This document shows positions 12,590 through 23,507 of a stretch of DNA of 64,000 nt, in pieces. The stretch spans positions 11,199,694 to 11,263,693 of the forward strand of contig CM039192.1 in NCBI GenBank assembly GCA_008360975.2. The letters run 5' to 3'. The notes below the pieces were generated by a model that had not been told where the DNA came from, searched no databases, and was given only the letters and a program-made list of their open reading frames with translations. The number at the start of each line of letters is the position of its first letter. The stretch's first letter is position 1. A program made the position numbers and the translations under genes. This stretch comes from Lichenostomus cassidix (Eukaryota > Chordata > Aves > Passeriformes > Meliphagidae).

Positions 12590-12650
12590 GCTGCTGCAGC
12601 AGCTCTGGTGAGGCTGGTTAACCACTCATTGTGTAAGACATGCTGCTCAC
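12590..12650 (+). other. Candidate first exon (unknown gene or lncRNA)
   Basis: Predicted to start about 28 bp below the TATA box and to end at CAC|GTGAGTAAG, with donor GT at 12651-12652. The intron side GTGAGT matches consensus and exon base -1 is C instead of G. A single ATG at 12640 with G at -3 would code M-L-L-(T) across the junction, a plausible start for a signal peptide but too short to identify anything. Joined to the exon-like segment at 13234-13328, the frame stops after 13 codons. So either that second exon is wrong or the transcript is noncoding. I do not recognise a gene. Confidence 0.28.
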
Positions 12651-13233
12651 GTGAGTAAGTGCTCTGCAGTTTTGTCAAGAGATGTAGATAAATGCTGTCT
12701 AGAAGTAATCAGTTTCTTTAGTTTCATTCTGCATAAAGAGTTTCTAACTTTAAAGACTCTTTTCATGAATGGGAAAATATGAAATCAATTCAATTTATCT
12801 GAATGACTCCTTCAGCAAGCTCAGGGTTTAGTGTGGGGGCACTGCAGGCAAAATGTAACAAATGCAACAGTATAAAAGTGATTAAAGCATGATGAGCAAG
12901 GTTATAGAGATAAAAATGAGTGAAAGAAACAAGAAATCTGTGTGATACTAAAGGGTTTGTCTATTTTTCATGTTTACTTCTTCAGTGTTCATAATTTTTT
13001 GGTCCATCATCAATCACTGTCAATTTGAAAAAGTGCTATACTTAAGGTCATTTATTCAGGGCTATTGGAGGCTAAAATTATGCAGCTTCAGTCAAATATA
13101 CATGAATAAAGACTGTCGTTTCTGATTAATGGCATGTGACTTCAGTGTCTTACAGAATCATCTTGCCATCCAAGCTTTACAAAAAGGTTATTATGTAAGG
13201 CCTCTTCCATAATATATCCACTTTTTCTCTTAG

Positions 13234-13328
13234 AACACTGCAGAAGCCATTTTGCTCACATTAAAGTCAGTGCAGATATCCCTTATGCTAGTGGAACTGC
13301 TCTACAAATCTGGAGCTTGCCAGAATAA
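13234..13328 (+). other. Candidate internal exon, 95 nt
   Basis: Preceded by a good pyrimidine tract and acceptor (CCACTTTTTCTCTTAG, AG at 13232-13233) and followed by TAA|GTAAGTTT with donor at 13329. It could be exon 2 of the transcript starting near 12590. Stops close all frames when joined to that exon, so it would be noncoding. Part of it (ATTAAAGTCAGTGCAGATA) resembles the ancient amniote repeat seen elsewhere in the window. It may therefore be an exonised repeat or simply a repeat with chance splice sites. Confidence 0.25.
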
Positions 13329-13334
13329 GTAAGT

Positions 13335-16300
13335 TTTTGTGGAACTCAAAATTGCATTACTGAGGATGATTACCGAGCTTGTGGTTTTTGGTGCTGTTTC
13401 AGAGTTTGCTTTTTATTTTAGCTTTAAGAGAAAGCCTAGTCTTTTATTGGAAAGAAATATCTATAAAAAACACTAATCTTATGCAACGTATTCAAAACCA
13501 ACACCACATATGGCATTTCAGTATTAATTACTGTTTTTCATGATTCACCATTTCCCTTATCTCCCAGCTCATAATGCAGCCCTTGTGTGTGTTCTGAGGA
13601 AAGAGAATGGGTGAGTTTAGAAAGTTAAGGGAGATGTCAGAAAGAGAGAGAGGAGGGAAAGGAAGGGAGAGGCACCCATGCCAGGGGCTGCAAGAACTTC
13701 CCCCCAGTCAGTCTGTGCTCGTTATTCCTCCCAAAGAAATTCTCTCAGCTGCCTCTGAAGCAGAGCAGGGAAGCACAGAGCACAGTGAGCCATATGTGCT
13801 GTTACAGCTCTTCTCACTCCTGCAAGTGGACTCAGATAGCAACCATCACTCACGCTGGCTCCTCTCTGAGCTGCTTCCTCACTCCAGGACAGATCACCCC
13901 TCTTGCAGTAAAGCTTTGTTCTGGGGGAAAAGAGAGGGAGTTTCTCTGCTATTTTGCCTCCTGTGGCAGGCTCAGAGTCTAAGGTTGTGCCAGGAGCCTT
14001 GGATTCTCCAGGTACCAAGAGAAGGTGCTGCAGGAAAGCCCTGTGTGCTGCTGTGTTGCTGTGAGGGCCTCTCTGCAGCACTTTGTGGTACCAACAGAAA
14101 TTATTCATGGTTGCAAACCTCCAGATTTCCATTTCTACAGCAGGTGTGATAGTGGTAAGGCTGCAGCTGTATTTATTAGCCATTGGAAACTTTTTTCCTG
14201 GTGGTGTTGCTGGTAAAAGGCACTGCTTCATCAAAATATTTAAGGGCTTTCTCTGGTGTGGTTCTCCCATAGAAACCTGGAATTGTTTTCCTCTTTGCTA
14301 AAGGGCATTAGCAAGGCACACTTTACCTGAATAGCCATGGAACAGAGGGAAGTGTGATTAAGATGGGAGTATCAGAGGAGCTGAGATACTGCTGAGAGCC
14401 CAGTTGCCCATGGAGCTGAGCATGCAGTAATGCAACTCCCACCCTGGGTCAGCCTTTAAAACCATCTTTTACCTCCCCCATTAGAAAAAATGTGCAGTGA
14501 ACAAATATTCCTGCCAAACACCCTTCCCTGGCCCTCCTTTTCTCTGTGTGCCTACATGTATGATTTCATACCAACTAATTAGATGATCTCAGGTGCTATA
14601 TGAGCTTGCATTTTCTAGGAGGAAAATTTCTTGGTCTTGTCTTAAGCCTTCAGGAGCAAAGCCCAGCTTTGCTGGCAGAGGGCAGGTTGTGCAGGAAGCT
14701 CCCAGGGCTGTTCTCACAAGCCTGGGACTCCACACTGCTGCTTCTGTTTGCTGACTGTGGTACTGCTTGGTGTGTCTGCACACAGTAATAAAAACTGACT
14801 TGGGATAATCCAGTAGAAAGGCCTAACAGCCAAGTGAATCGATATTTATCATATCATGTCAGAACAGAGCTATTGGTCCACACTCTCCCCTTGCAACCTC
14901 CTAGTTTTACTGCTTATTGCTTTTTACTGGAGTTTGTAAGACTAGAATCTGTAATTCATATGAATTTCATATTATGAATGAGGGGAATGATAATATTAAG
15001 TATAAAAACTAAGGTGAGGAATTTTTTTTTAGGTAATTATTTCTGTGAGACATTTTTTTCTATTTCTCAAAAAGACTAAGTTAGAATTTTGTGTTGCTGT
15101 GCAGGTGCACAACACATTACATTTCTACCTTTCTATTTTGTTTGTTCCGGTTACTTTAGCTTTGTTTGGAATGTCCTTTGACTTAAATGGAAACACATTT
15201 TTCAGGGTAATTGTTGAGACAGACAGGATGCTCCTTGGGAACTGTATTTCCAGCGCCACGAGGTGCCAGTGCTGGTGAATGTGCTCTGAGCTGAATACTG
15301 CCCCTTGGGAAGTGACTGATTCCTAGTCCATGACAAACAGCTTTAGGGTGGGATGAGTTTGAAGGACACAGGATCTTCAGGAGGCTCTATTAGCCAATCT
15401 CCTAGTTGCTCTTTTCTTTCTAAATGCTTATTTGATAAAAGCAAATTTTCTTTTGTTTTGCTTCCAGAAATGTTTGAGAAGTTGCTGAGATGCTGTTCTT
15501 TACTTTCCCCTCCCAACCAATGAAGGTTCAAATATTATCCCTGCATGCTGCAAATTTTGATCATTATCCAAATGGTCAAATAGAATAGGTTCACTGGAAA
15601 CCTCCCTAAAATGAACACTACTTGTCTGAAAGAAAAATGCTGTTTTGTTCCTTTTCTTTTGTATTTATTGTTCATGGTGCTGTTACTGCAAAGAACTACA
15701 TATTTGGGTAGGAGTGTTATGTAGCATTTGATGGTTAAGAGCCACAGACACAGGAAATGAGCTGATTCAATAATGTCACCTTCTGCTGAGTAAGAAATTG
15801 TTATGGCAGTGTGATTGCACGGGTCCTGAGTGGCTGCAGAACAACCCAGCACAAAGCCTTTTTCTGCTAGGACATAGTAGTAACTCCAGGGGTGGGCATG
15901 CACTTTGGAGTAGTTACTATAGAGTGTACCTCTGATGACTTTGGATGCTATTAGTGCTTAAATTTATGATCATGTTTCTTGTGAATTTGTCAACAAGATA
16001 TACATGGAATAAGGATTTGTTAATGTGTGTATGTATATTAATGCCAGTGAAATATGCATGCACACAAATGCTTATAATGTCTGTTATATGCCTTAGTATT
16101 AAATTAAAGCATTATTAATAGATAAATTTATTTAATGCAAAGGAGGTAGTGCTCAAAATTTGAAGGTCTTGCTAGGAAGATAAATTACATTAAGGCAGAT
16201 AAGATCAAGAGGAAAAAAATCACAAGCAAAGGGTAAAAGATTTTGGGAGATCAATGGACAACAACAGGAAGAGTAGTAAGAGGAATGTGCAAAACCTCCT

Positions 16301-16639
16301 ATTTGCATTGTATAGTATGACATTGTCCTATTTTATGCTGGTTTTTCTCTGCAAATCAAATGGTATCCAGAATCATGGCATGATATAGTTGAATCAACTC
16401 TCATCAGTTTTGTTTAAGGACTCCAACACAGGACATCTGTAATATAGAACTGTACATATTTCTTGTGATTCTGATACTATTAAAGCTACTTAAGTGTCAT
16501 GACATGTTTATTTATGAGATCATCAAAGCCACTTAATAACTTTCTCTTGGTTCCTTGTTTACATCTGTGTAATACAGAGCCAGATTGTGCAGCCTGCAGC
16601 CACATCGGTGAGCACTTCCTCATGCAAGTTGTGCCACTG
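13335..16639. other. Noncoding stretch with opposing chance open frames
   Basis: 13607-14149 (plus, 180 codons) and 13722-14270 (minus, 182 codons) overlap over most of their length in a GC-richer, CpG-poor patch. Neither shows a domain, signal peptide, repeats or flanking splice sites that I recognise. When both strands stay open over the same DNA, composition is the likelier explanation. A 12-bp palindrome ATTCATATGAAT lies at 14953-14964. The rest (14.3-16.6 kb) is AT-rich filler. Confidence 0.5.
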
Positions 16640-16842
16640 ACAGAAGGGTTTCACAATCTGGCCCATAATGTTTCAAAATACACGAGGCCAAGATCTTATC
16701 ACTTACAATCATGTAAATCTGGCTTTAATCCATTTAAGCTCCAAGTTAGGTACCTAGATATAAATCAGTGAAATTTAGTTGGCTTCAGAATTTGTTTCAG
16801 CAGAGCTGCTCTGATTTACACTGGGAAGATCAGGCCCATTAG
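16640..16842. repeat. Degenerate ancient amniote interspersed repeat
   Basis: Holds CACAATCTGGCCCATAA, TGTAAATCTGGCTTTAATCC, ATAAATCAGTGAAATTTAG and CTCTGATTTACACTGGG followed by GATCAGGCCCATTAG. 'GATTTACACTGG...GATCAGGCCC' phrases recur in old, palindrome-rich repeats that I know from turtle, crocodile and bird DNA. I cannot give a family name with confidence. The copy is heavily decayed. Confidence 0.45.
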
Positions 16843-17957
16843 ATTTGCAATTTAGAAATGCATTTGCTCCACTGGATGTGTAAATGTTGCGGTAGGCAAA
16901 ATTAACATTGCCACAAAGAAAGATTATTTTCAGCACTGGCTATTTAAAATATCTCTTTGCACAATATAAACAAAGAGAATTATGTCAGAGTTAGAAGCAA
17001 GAAGGTTTAAGAGTCACATATGTCTTAACCTTTACACTGGCTATGAGTACATCAGTTCCTACAAGATGAACTGCATTATAAAGTAAATAGATCTGCTTTA
17101 AAGAAAGGTCAGGACACATGTTCTGCTAAAATCTAATTTCAGTCTATTGCCCTATAACCTACTGCTCTCTTGAATACAACAGATATAATAGTAAAGAGCC
17201 TGCATTTAATTATCTGTGATATAAAGCCTCCTTATCCTCCTGAGAATATTCACTGGGATAATAGGAGGTATTCTCAAAATTCTGTATTTACCTCTGTATA
17301 CTGAATGCATTCTGTTTTAACTGTCTTTCTTGTTTTCTGGAAATGTTATTTTAGCACCTCTTATACCCTTAATCCAATTTTATATTACTTTTATGTCCTG
17401 AAAGACTAGATTGTTTTACAGACCCAAGCAAACCATCTTGCAGTGCTGGTAGCTAGTGGTAAGTTCCTGTGAGCTCAATAAGAGCAAGCTTTGCTCATCA
17501 TCCTTATGCACTAGCTGTTTGCAGCTGCCTGTTTTTAAGATGAATTACATTAGGATTAAACAGCTTAATAATAACATTAATTTTGCCTGGGAAAAGCCAG
17601 AAGAGCTTTGAAGTGAAGGGTACTTGCCACAATCTCAGTGTTAGCCTGGCAGAGAAACACCTACAGATAATATGCAGAGTTAAGTAAAAGAGTAATTTAG
17701 GTGGGTTTAGTCATATTATAACTGATGTGCCATAGAGTCCTAAATCAACATGTCACTTAGAAAGGAGATAGATGGTAATTTAGCTTTTGTTGGTGATCAT
17801 TCAAGCATTGGCCTGAAATATTTAAACTGCAGGAAACAAAAGAGAAAAACACCTGTCTAGGGTTCAGATCTACATGAGGGCATTTTTGTCCCATGAGTGA
17901 TGCTGCATATATCACTGTAAACAGGTATGTCCAAACTATATTCTGAACTGGTACTAA
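16843..17957. other. Noncoding stretch, no gene seen
   Basis: AT-rich, with scattered TAAT cores (TGAATTACATTAGGATTAAAC near 17541) but no simple repeats of note and no open frame worth naming. Confidence 0.5.
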
Positions 17958-18030
17958 CTGGCCTCAGTCCTGAATAAATCAGAGTAATTCCACCAAGGTC
18001 CAAGAGCAGAGGATCAGACCTGAACTGCCC
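17958..18030. repeat. Degenerate ancient amniote interspersed repeat
   Basis: CCTCAGTCCTGAATAAATC, AGAGTAATTCCACCAAGGTC and GAGGATCAGACCTGAA follow the same order of phrases (AAATCAGAGTAA.TCCA..., GGATCAG.CC) as the repeat at 16640-16842. Short and decayed. Confidence 0.4.
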
Positions 18031-18850
18031 AGAGCAGTTCTCACCTGGGTCCCAGGAAGGACTTCCTGCAGGATGCTTTGAAAGTAGATGACCCCTAACA
18101 CTTACCATTTTAGCAAGGTTTAGGAGGTTGCTATCTGGATTTTTGCAGATGGCTAAGGATGGACTGTCTTTAGTTTGACTCCAGAAGTGACTGAGCTGAG
18201 CACATTCATAGCACATACTTCTGCCCTCATTCCTCCATCCAGCACCAGCTCCCATGTCTTAAGATGGTTGTTTAATATGTAGGTAAATAAAAATGTTATA
18301 TATTTATAAATACACTTCCCCGTAGTCTTTTCCATGGAAGACAGGGATAGTAATTTAAGGTAATATTCTGTCATCATTGGGAACTCATCCCTCCTGGTGA
18401 AATCCAGGATTTTGGCCAAATAGAAGAAAATTATAGAAAAGGAAAAAAAGCAAAGGGAAGAAAGGAAGCAGGATGGCTCCTAAAGCTGTCTCAGGAAAAT
18501 GAATAGCTTGAATTCCTACAGCTGCAAGTAGCTTGGGGATTGGCTTGAAAATGCCTATGAAATTGTTGCACAAAAAGATGTGACATTCTCTTTGCTCATG
18601 AAATGTCCTACTGTGTTATTGTCTTGTTGGAACATCTGCTTTGGTGGAGTTTATGGCAGAAGCTCCTTGGAAGGAGCACATCACTTTGGGTGTCACTGCA
18701 CAGTTGGTGTCACACCTGTGAAGGTCCTCCCTGCTGCCAGTCCCCAGAAGCTGAAGCACAGGGAAGGTCTTGCAGGCACTGGATGATTAAATCTTTTATT
18801 TTAGGCTCTTTGTGGTGATGAGCTTAATTGCAATATTTGAATCTTTCAAG

Positions 18851-18900
18851 GAAAAAAAACAAAACCCTAAACTAACCAAAAGGAAAAAAAACCCACAAAA
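18851..18900. repeat. A/C-rich low-complexity tract
   Basis: A8C, AAAACCCTAAAC, AAAAAAAACCCAC steps, matching the texture of the tracts at 2303 and 11542. Confidence 0.65.
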
Positions 18901-21420
18901 TGGTACATACTTATGTCAGCTGTTTCAGTCTTGCTGCTTCTCTGTTTCTTGGACATATATCTCCAAAAGGCTGGAGAGAAACCACAGCACAAAATGAGTT
19001 ACTGGGACACAGGCATCTGCATATTTATATATTTTTCCTATGTCTCTTTCAGGGATCCTTGTGGTTCCAGCTTTCAGTCTGGGATTGCTCTGATCGTTTT
19101 GTGGAGGAAAAGGGCCGAGATGACCCACCCAGGGTGGGGGCAGAAGAGGGACTTTGAGCCACCTCCCCTGTGGGTGTGTGCTTGTGGTGTTTGTTAAGTT
19201 GGTAAAAGCGTTGCAATTTGGTGCACTTTGGAAGTAGAAAAGATGGGCAGGAATGTGACTGTGCTGGTGAAGCTGCCTTAATCGTACCCAAAGGAGAAGA
19301 ATAAATTCCACCTAGAAGCAAGAAAAATACCTCTAATTCTCCTTTAGGGAGAAACTCTCTAAGTAGCTTTCCTATTCCAGTGCAATGAGACCTAGCAGTC
19401 TCTGCAGAGACTTCTGGTTTTACTTTTTCAAATTTTCTTGGAAACCTTAATACTTCCACACAGGAGAGTTCCTTCTGGGGCATTAAAATACAGATCCCTA
19501 GGACTTCTCTTCCATTTCTTGCAAAATTGTAATTACCAAGAATGATTAGCAGGTTCAGTGCTTATTAGTCTTACTTTTAAAAAATCTGAAACAAATGTAT
19601 TTTCTTCCACTGTAACTGATCATTTTAATTTCCCTTCTTTGTCTGTAATAAAAATTGACGTTAAAGGATGCCTGAGGCAGTGTAATGAGAAAATGAAATT
19701 AGTTTTTCAGTTGGCTGGTCAAAAGCATTTTATACATGATAATAAACAGTTTATTTTACTCTTTTGCTTATGACATAATAAATGATAAAAACATTTTCTT
19801 GAAATAGATATTGCCCACTTTGCTAGAGAGAGCCCAAGCTGGGATTTTGTGATGGAGTCACATAACTAGGGAGTGTTTGCCTTCTTGATCTACTTTTCTT
19901 TACCTTTTTCTGGGCAGTACACAAAAGTGCATCTCCACACTGAACATGGCCAAATGCTTAAGGCTTTTTCCTCCCTTCTTGAAGATCTTTCTCAGAAGTG
20001 CTGGGTCAATTACACTGTGTAACCCAGGAGTAAATCTGTGTCAAGGCGTTTCAGAGGAATCTCTCAGAATTTTGTGCAGTATCCTCAAACCATGCCAAGC
20101 CCTGTATTTGACCCAAGTGATGCTGGTTTTTTTGCAAAGGTTTGAGCCCAGAGGGAGCCTGAGCAGGAGCTGGAAAGTCCCAGTGCACGAATTGGGCTCC
20201 TTTCCTCCCCTCTCTCCTTGAACTGGGGTAGGGTGGGAAATTGGGGTGTTAATGGTTTGCATAAATTCTTGATTGCCAAACTATCCACCGTTTTCTGAGG
20301 TCATATTGAAAATGTTTGCAGCTACAGGGGAAGAGAGGCTGAGTTTTTGTTCAGGGCTCAGCACAAGCCTGTGACCATTTGGAGAGCTGTCCCATTTCAG
20401 CTGCTTCCCCCTGCATTTGTGTTGTGTGTGAATTGTAAAAGCATTTTCTTCACAGAGGCCCTTTCTGAAGGGAACATATGAGACCCATTGGATTGTTTGG
20501 ATTGGTTTAGATTGATTATAGTGGCTTCTTCAAAGCAAGAAATCAAAATAGGTGAGTGGTGAGATGAACACATAACACATTGATAAATGTAGTTACATAT
20601 ATGAAATGGGCAAGAAAAAGAGAGAAAAAGCTGAGTTTCTTGCACATGATTCTTACAGTTCTTGACAGCTCAAACTCCCACATGCTTGAATAGTTCAATA
20701 GTGGATTAGTGTGATGTCTGCTTGGCGGATCCTGTGGGGCATAGGCTCAGCAAGAGACACATCATTCAGGATTTTGGGGACAGCTTGTAAACTGTCCAAC
20801 TCTACCAGCAATCCCATTCCAATCAAAGTCAAACTTGAAGATGGAGCAACAGGAGGAGGGGAAAAAGAGATGCTTTCTTATTTATGCTCCCATAATTTAT
20901 GTTCTAAACTGTGATTAGTCCATTTTTACAGGATAGTGCCAAAGAAGTATTTATTTGTAAAAGACTATGAATTTCATCGAGCAAGCTAGAGCATGCCTTA
21001 TTAGCAAGGAAGAAAAGTAGAATGGACATGTAAGCACTGAACTGAAAGCCTGATTATGCATTTATTTTTACTGGAGCCCATGGCAAGACTGCCATTATTT
21101 TTAATAAAGCCAGGGGGCTTCCTATTAACATCAGGGCCTGATCTTTTTCCTGTGCTAAGGAAAATGACAATGTCTCTCTATGGTACACGTGCAACTTGTG
21201 TGCAAATAGAAAGTGATTTTGTTAAATTACACCCTTTTTGTGGGGAAAAAAAATCCATTTTTAGAAAAATATTGAAACGTTAGGAATCTTAACAACCACA
21301 CCAGTATTATTAATATTCCAGTTAACATGTTAATAGTACTGATTTTGTTGTGTGTCAAGGCAGTTGGCACTAGAATAATAAAGATTTAACAACAAAGAAC
21401 CTGTTTGCATGTGTATAGGC

Positions 21421-21505
21421 ATAAACCTTATCCCATTGACATTACTAGGAATCTTCATTAAAGTGAGGGTTGCATTTTTGGTAAGGCTCATGTGGGGTAA
21501 GACAT
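21421..21505. repeat. Possible ancient amniote interspersed repeat
   Basis: TTATCCCATTGACATTAC, TTCATTAAAGTGAGGG and GGTAAGGCTCATGTGGGG resemble the CCCATTGACTTCA...GTGGG...TAAGG arrangement of old amniote repeats. Weak. Confidence 0.3.
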
Positions 21506-21645
21506 GCTACGTCTGTATGATGAGTGAAAATCTTAATCTGTGGCTATAGGTATGTGTCAGAAACAGAGGTGACACTGTAGTGCTCATGAATCCTGCAAAC
21601 CAACCCAAGTCATATGTAGAAAATGAAAGTAAAGATTTAAAATAA

Positions 21646-21855
21646 AGAATGGTTTGTGTTGGAAGGACTCCTCAAGTGGTCACTTGCTTCAGCTCCCAAG
21701 GACAGCCCCACTCTGCCAAGGGTAGAGGTATTTGCAGGTGTTTTGTATCTGCCCTTAAAAGCCTCAGCAGGGAGAGCCATTGTATTTTCCACTCCTCCTG
21801 GGGCTGCTCAATGCTCCCCACTATGACCATCACACCATTTCTCTGAGCCAATATC
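21646..21855 (-). mobile_element. CR1 LINE fragment, old and decayed
   Basis: Read on the plus strand it begins AGAATGGTTTGTGTTGGAAG, the reverse complement of the CR1 3' terminus (CTTCCAACCCAAACCATTCT in the consensus). It continues with AGTGGTCACTTGCTTCAGC, AAAAGCCTCAGCAGGGAGAG, TTCCACTCCTCCTGGG and CAATGCTCCCCACTATGACC. These match the order of 'GTTTTGAAAGCCTCCAGGGATGG...CCTCTCTGGGCAACC...CAATGCTTCAC' in reversed CR1 elements. The terminal octamers are gone and divergence is clearly higher than in the copy at 2.8 kb, so this is an older insertion. The minus-strand 68-codon open frame here is a shadow. Confidence 0.6.
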
Positions 21856-23279
21856 TCCCACAAACCTTTAAAGACCAATGCTGATCTCTGCTCAGTGCTC
21901 CCTCCCTCTTCTCACTTTTTTCTGCTAATCAGTGCAAGTTTAATTTTTCTTCTGGAAGTGAGTTGAATTCAAACTCAGCCTGGGTACCTCTTCTTAGCAG
22001 GATATTATTAGGATAATTAAATAGCAGAAATGATTAACAAGGAGTATAGTCATCTGTTTGTTCTTTAATATTCTTAAATCACAATGTGTCTGCTGGTACG
22101 AATGCAGACTACTTGGATGGATTATTGGTGCATTTCAGTGGCCTCTGCTCACAACTACAAAACTTGTTTGGAAACATTAGTTACAGCTATCTCACAACTT
22201 TTAGGAAGCAGCTCACTGGCTCTCTTGGTAGCTGTGTCCCTCTACATATATGTGAGGAAGTCCAGGAACATGAGAAGAAATGCAGCCCTTACATGCAAAG
22301 TCCCTTTTCTGCTGACTAAAGGATATTTGAGTGTTCAGTGCAGCCCTGATGGGATGGGGCTGTGCACTGTCAAACTGTAGCCACACTTTTCCAGCTCTAA
22401 ACTCGGACCTGAAAAGGTGTTTCCTTGTCTTGGCCCCGGTACAGACTTAGAGATGGTGGAGCAAGGCAGGAATATAAAATTTTAAATCCAGCTAATGCAT
22501 TAAGACTGATTCCTTAACTCCATCAAGCTACAAATGAGTTATGTTTTGTCATTCCAGATATCTTTCTTGAGTGTGATCTAATTTTGGAGGTGGTGAATAT
22601 TCATTCTTGAATTTCTCAAGATTACAGAGTTATCCAGGAATTACCTTCTGACAGAAAACATTTTTGCAAACATGATTACTGTGGTAGCAATAGCAAACTT
22701 GAACCTGAGCAGAGCTATAATTGAAATGGACTTTTTTCTGTGGATATTCCAGTTGGTATTTTTTTCTCCAGTGGTGAAATTTGAGGGAATTGCTGAAGAA
22801 AATTTCATGCTTTGCATTCCTGGATTTTATAAGAACTTAAATTCTAAATTCCTGAAGGTTGAGGTTTTTTTCTATGAAAGAAACACAGCTCTTTCCTAAT
22901 TTTCTTGAAAATGAATAAATTGATGTTCTAGCTAAAATAACTTCTGCCTCTTCTTAGCATTTCATATCAAATTTTCATTTTAGACTTATTATTCCTCAAA
23001 TTTTTCAATTAATTCAAATATTTTTCATAAGTTTTATGACAAATTGGGTTACAAATTTCCCCTTTTGTCCCTCCGTGGGGTGTGTGGAAGAGGTCATGGT
23101 ACCTTCCACGTATGTTTGACTTTGAATAATTTTCCAAGAAGGCCAAGGATGAGCAGGCTGACCTCCCTTTTATTTTAAAGCTCAATTAAAGAAAATAGAA
23201 ATCTGGAAGGAAAAAACCAAACTTGTTTTGGAGAGGAAACAGCCACTTTTTGGCACTGAATATTGCTTCTCCCTTCCCG
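21856..23279. other. Noncoding stretch, no gene seen
   Basis: AT-rich unique sequence. Open frames up to 98 codons (22084-22380) have no recognisable domain; a hydrophobic run in that one (LLGSSSLALLVAVSLYIYV) is a chance product as far as I can tell. Confidence 0.5.
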
Positions 23280-23425
23280 GCTCAGCCTCCCCTCCTGTGC
23301 GGCATCCATATGGATAAGGTTTATGGGAATATATGCTCTTCTAACATATCAAAATATTTACCTTGTGCATTTCAGTGCAACACCATTAATTTTACTAATC
23401 TCCCATTCTCAGTAAGTGCCAGCTG
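23280..23425 (+). promoter_or_regulatory. Possible conserved noncoding element around a mini-exon-like segment
   Basis: Contains the 12-bp palindrome ATCCATATGGAT (23304-23315), GGGAATATATGC and CACCATTAATTTTAC. Non-repetitive and motif-dense compared with its surroundings. The mini-exon-like segment inside it is listed separately. Confidence 0.28.
23376..23411 (+). other. Candidate 36-nt mini-exon
   Basis: Upstream lies a perfect branch-point-like TTCTAAC (about 23340), then TTACCTTGTGCATTTCAG with AG at 23374-23375. Downstream is TCA|GTAAGTGCC with donor GT at 23412-23413. The 36 nt are a multiple of three. They are open in two of three frames (CNTINFTNLPFS in frame 1, ATPLILLISHS in frame 2), with a TAA in the third. 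I do not recognise the peptide. Short acceptor-donor pairs of this quality arise by chance occasionally in 64 kb, so this is a candidate only. Confidence 0.22.
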
Positions 23426-23483
23426 TCTTTGGGTTTCCAAGGCACTCGGATCTGATAAGTGAGCTCTTGTGTTAGCACTGCGA

Positions 23484-23507
23484 CGGTCAAAGGTCCGTGT
23501 CAGGTCA
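23484..23507 (+). promoter_or_regulatory. Composite nuclear-receptor-type direct repeat
   Basis: GGTCA-A-AGGTCC reads as a DR1 (COUP-TF/HNF4/PPAR class). AGGTCC-GTGTC-AGGTCA, sharing the middle half-site, reads as a DR5 (retinoic acid receptor class) with one mismatch in the first half-site. Three half-sites in 24 bp next to a motif-dense block are unusual but not proof of function. Confidence 0.35.

Larger units (their letters stand above)
18031..21645. other. Noncoding stretch, no gene seen
   Basis: Open frames of 132 (minus, 17857-18255), 128 and 144 codons (minus, 18925-19311 and 19049-19483) have no recognisable domain and overlap each other and plus-strand frames. An A/C-rich tract occupies 18851-18900. 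20400-21300 is AT-rich unique sequence. Confidence 0.5.

Noticed and set aside
13607..14270. Opposing open frames of 180 (plus) and 182 (minus) codons as a gene or overlapping gene pair
   Set aside because: Both strands stay open over the same GC-richer, CpG-poor DNA; no domain, signal peptide, promoter or splice signals recognised. Composition explains it.
19049..19483. 144-codon minus-strand open frame
   Set aside because: Overlaps other frames on both strands and has no recognisable domain.
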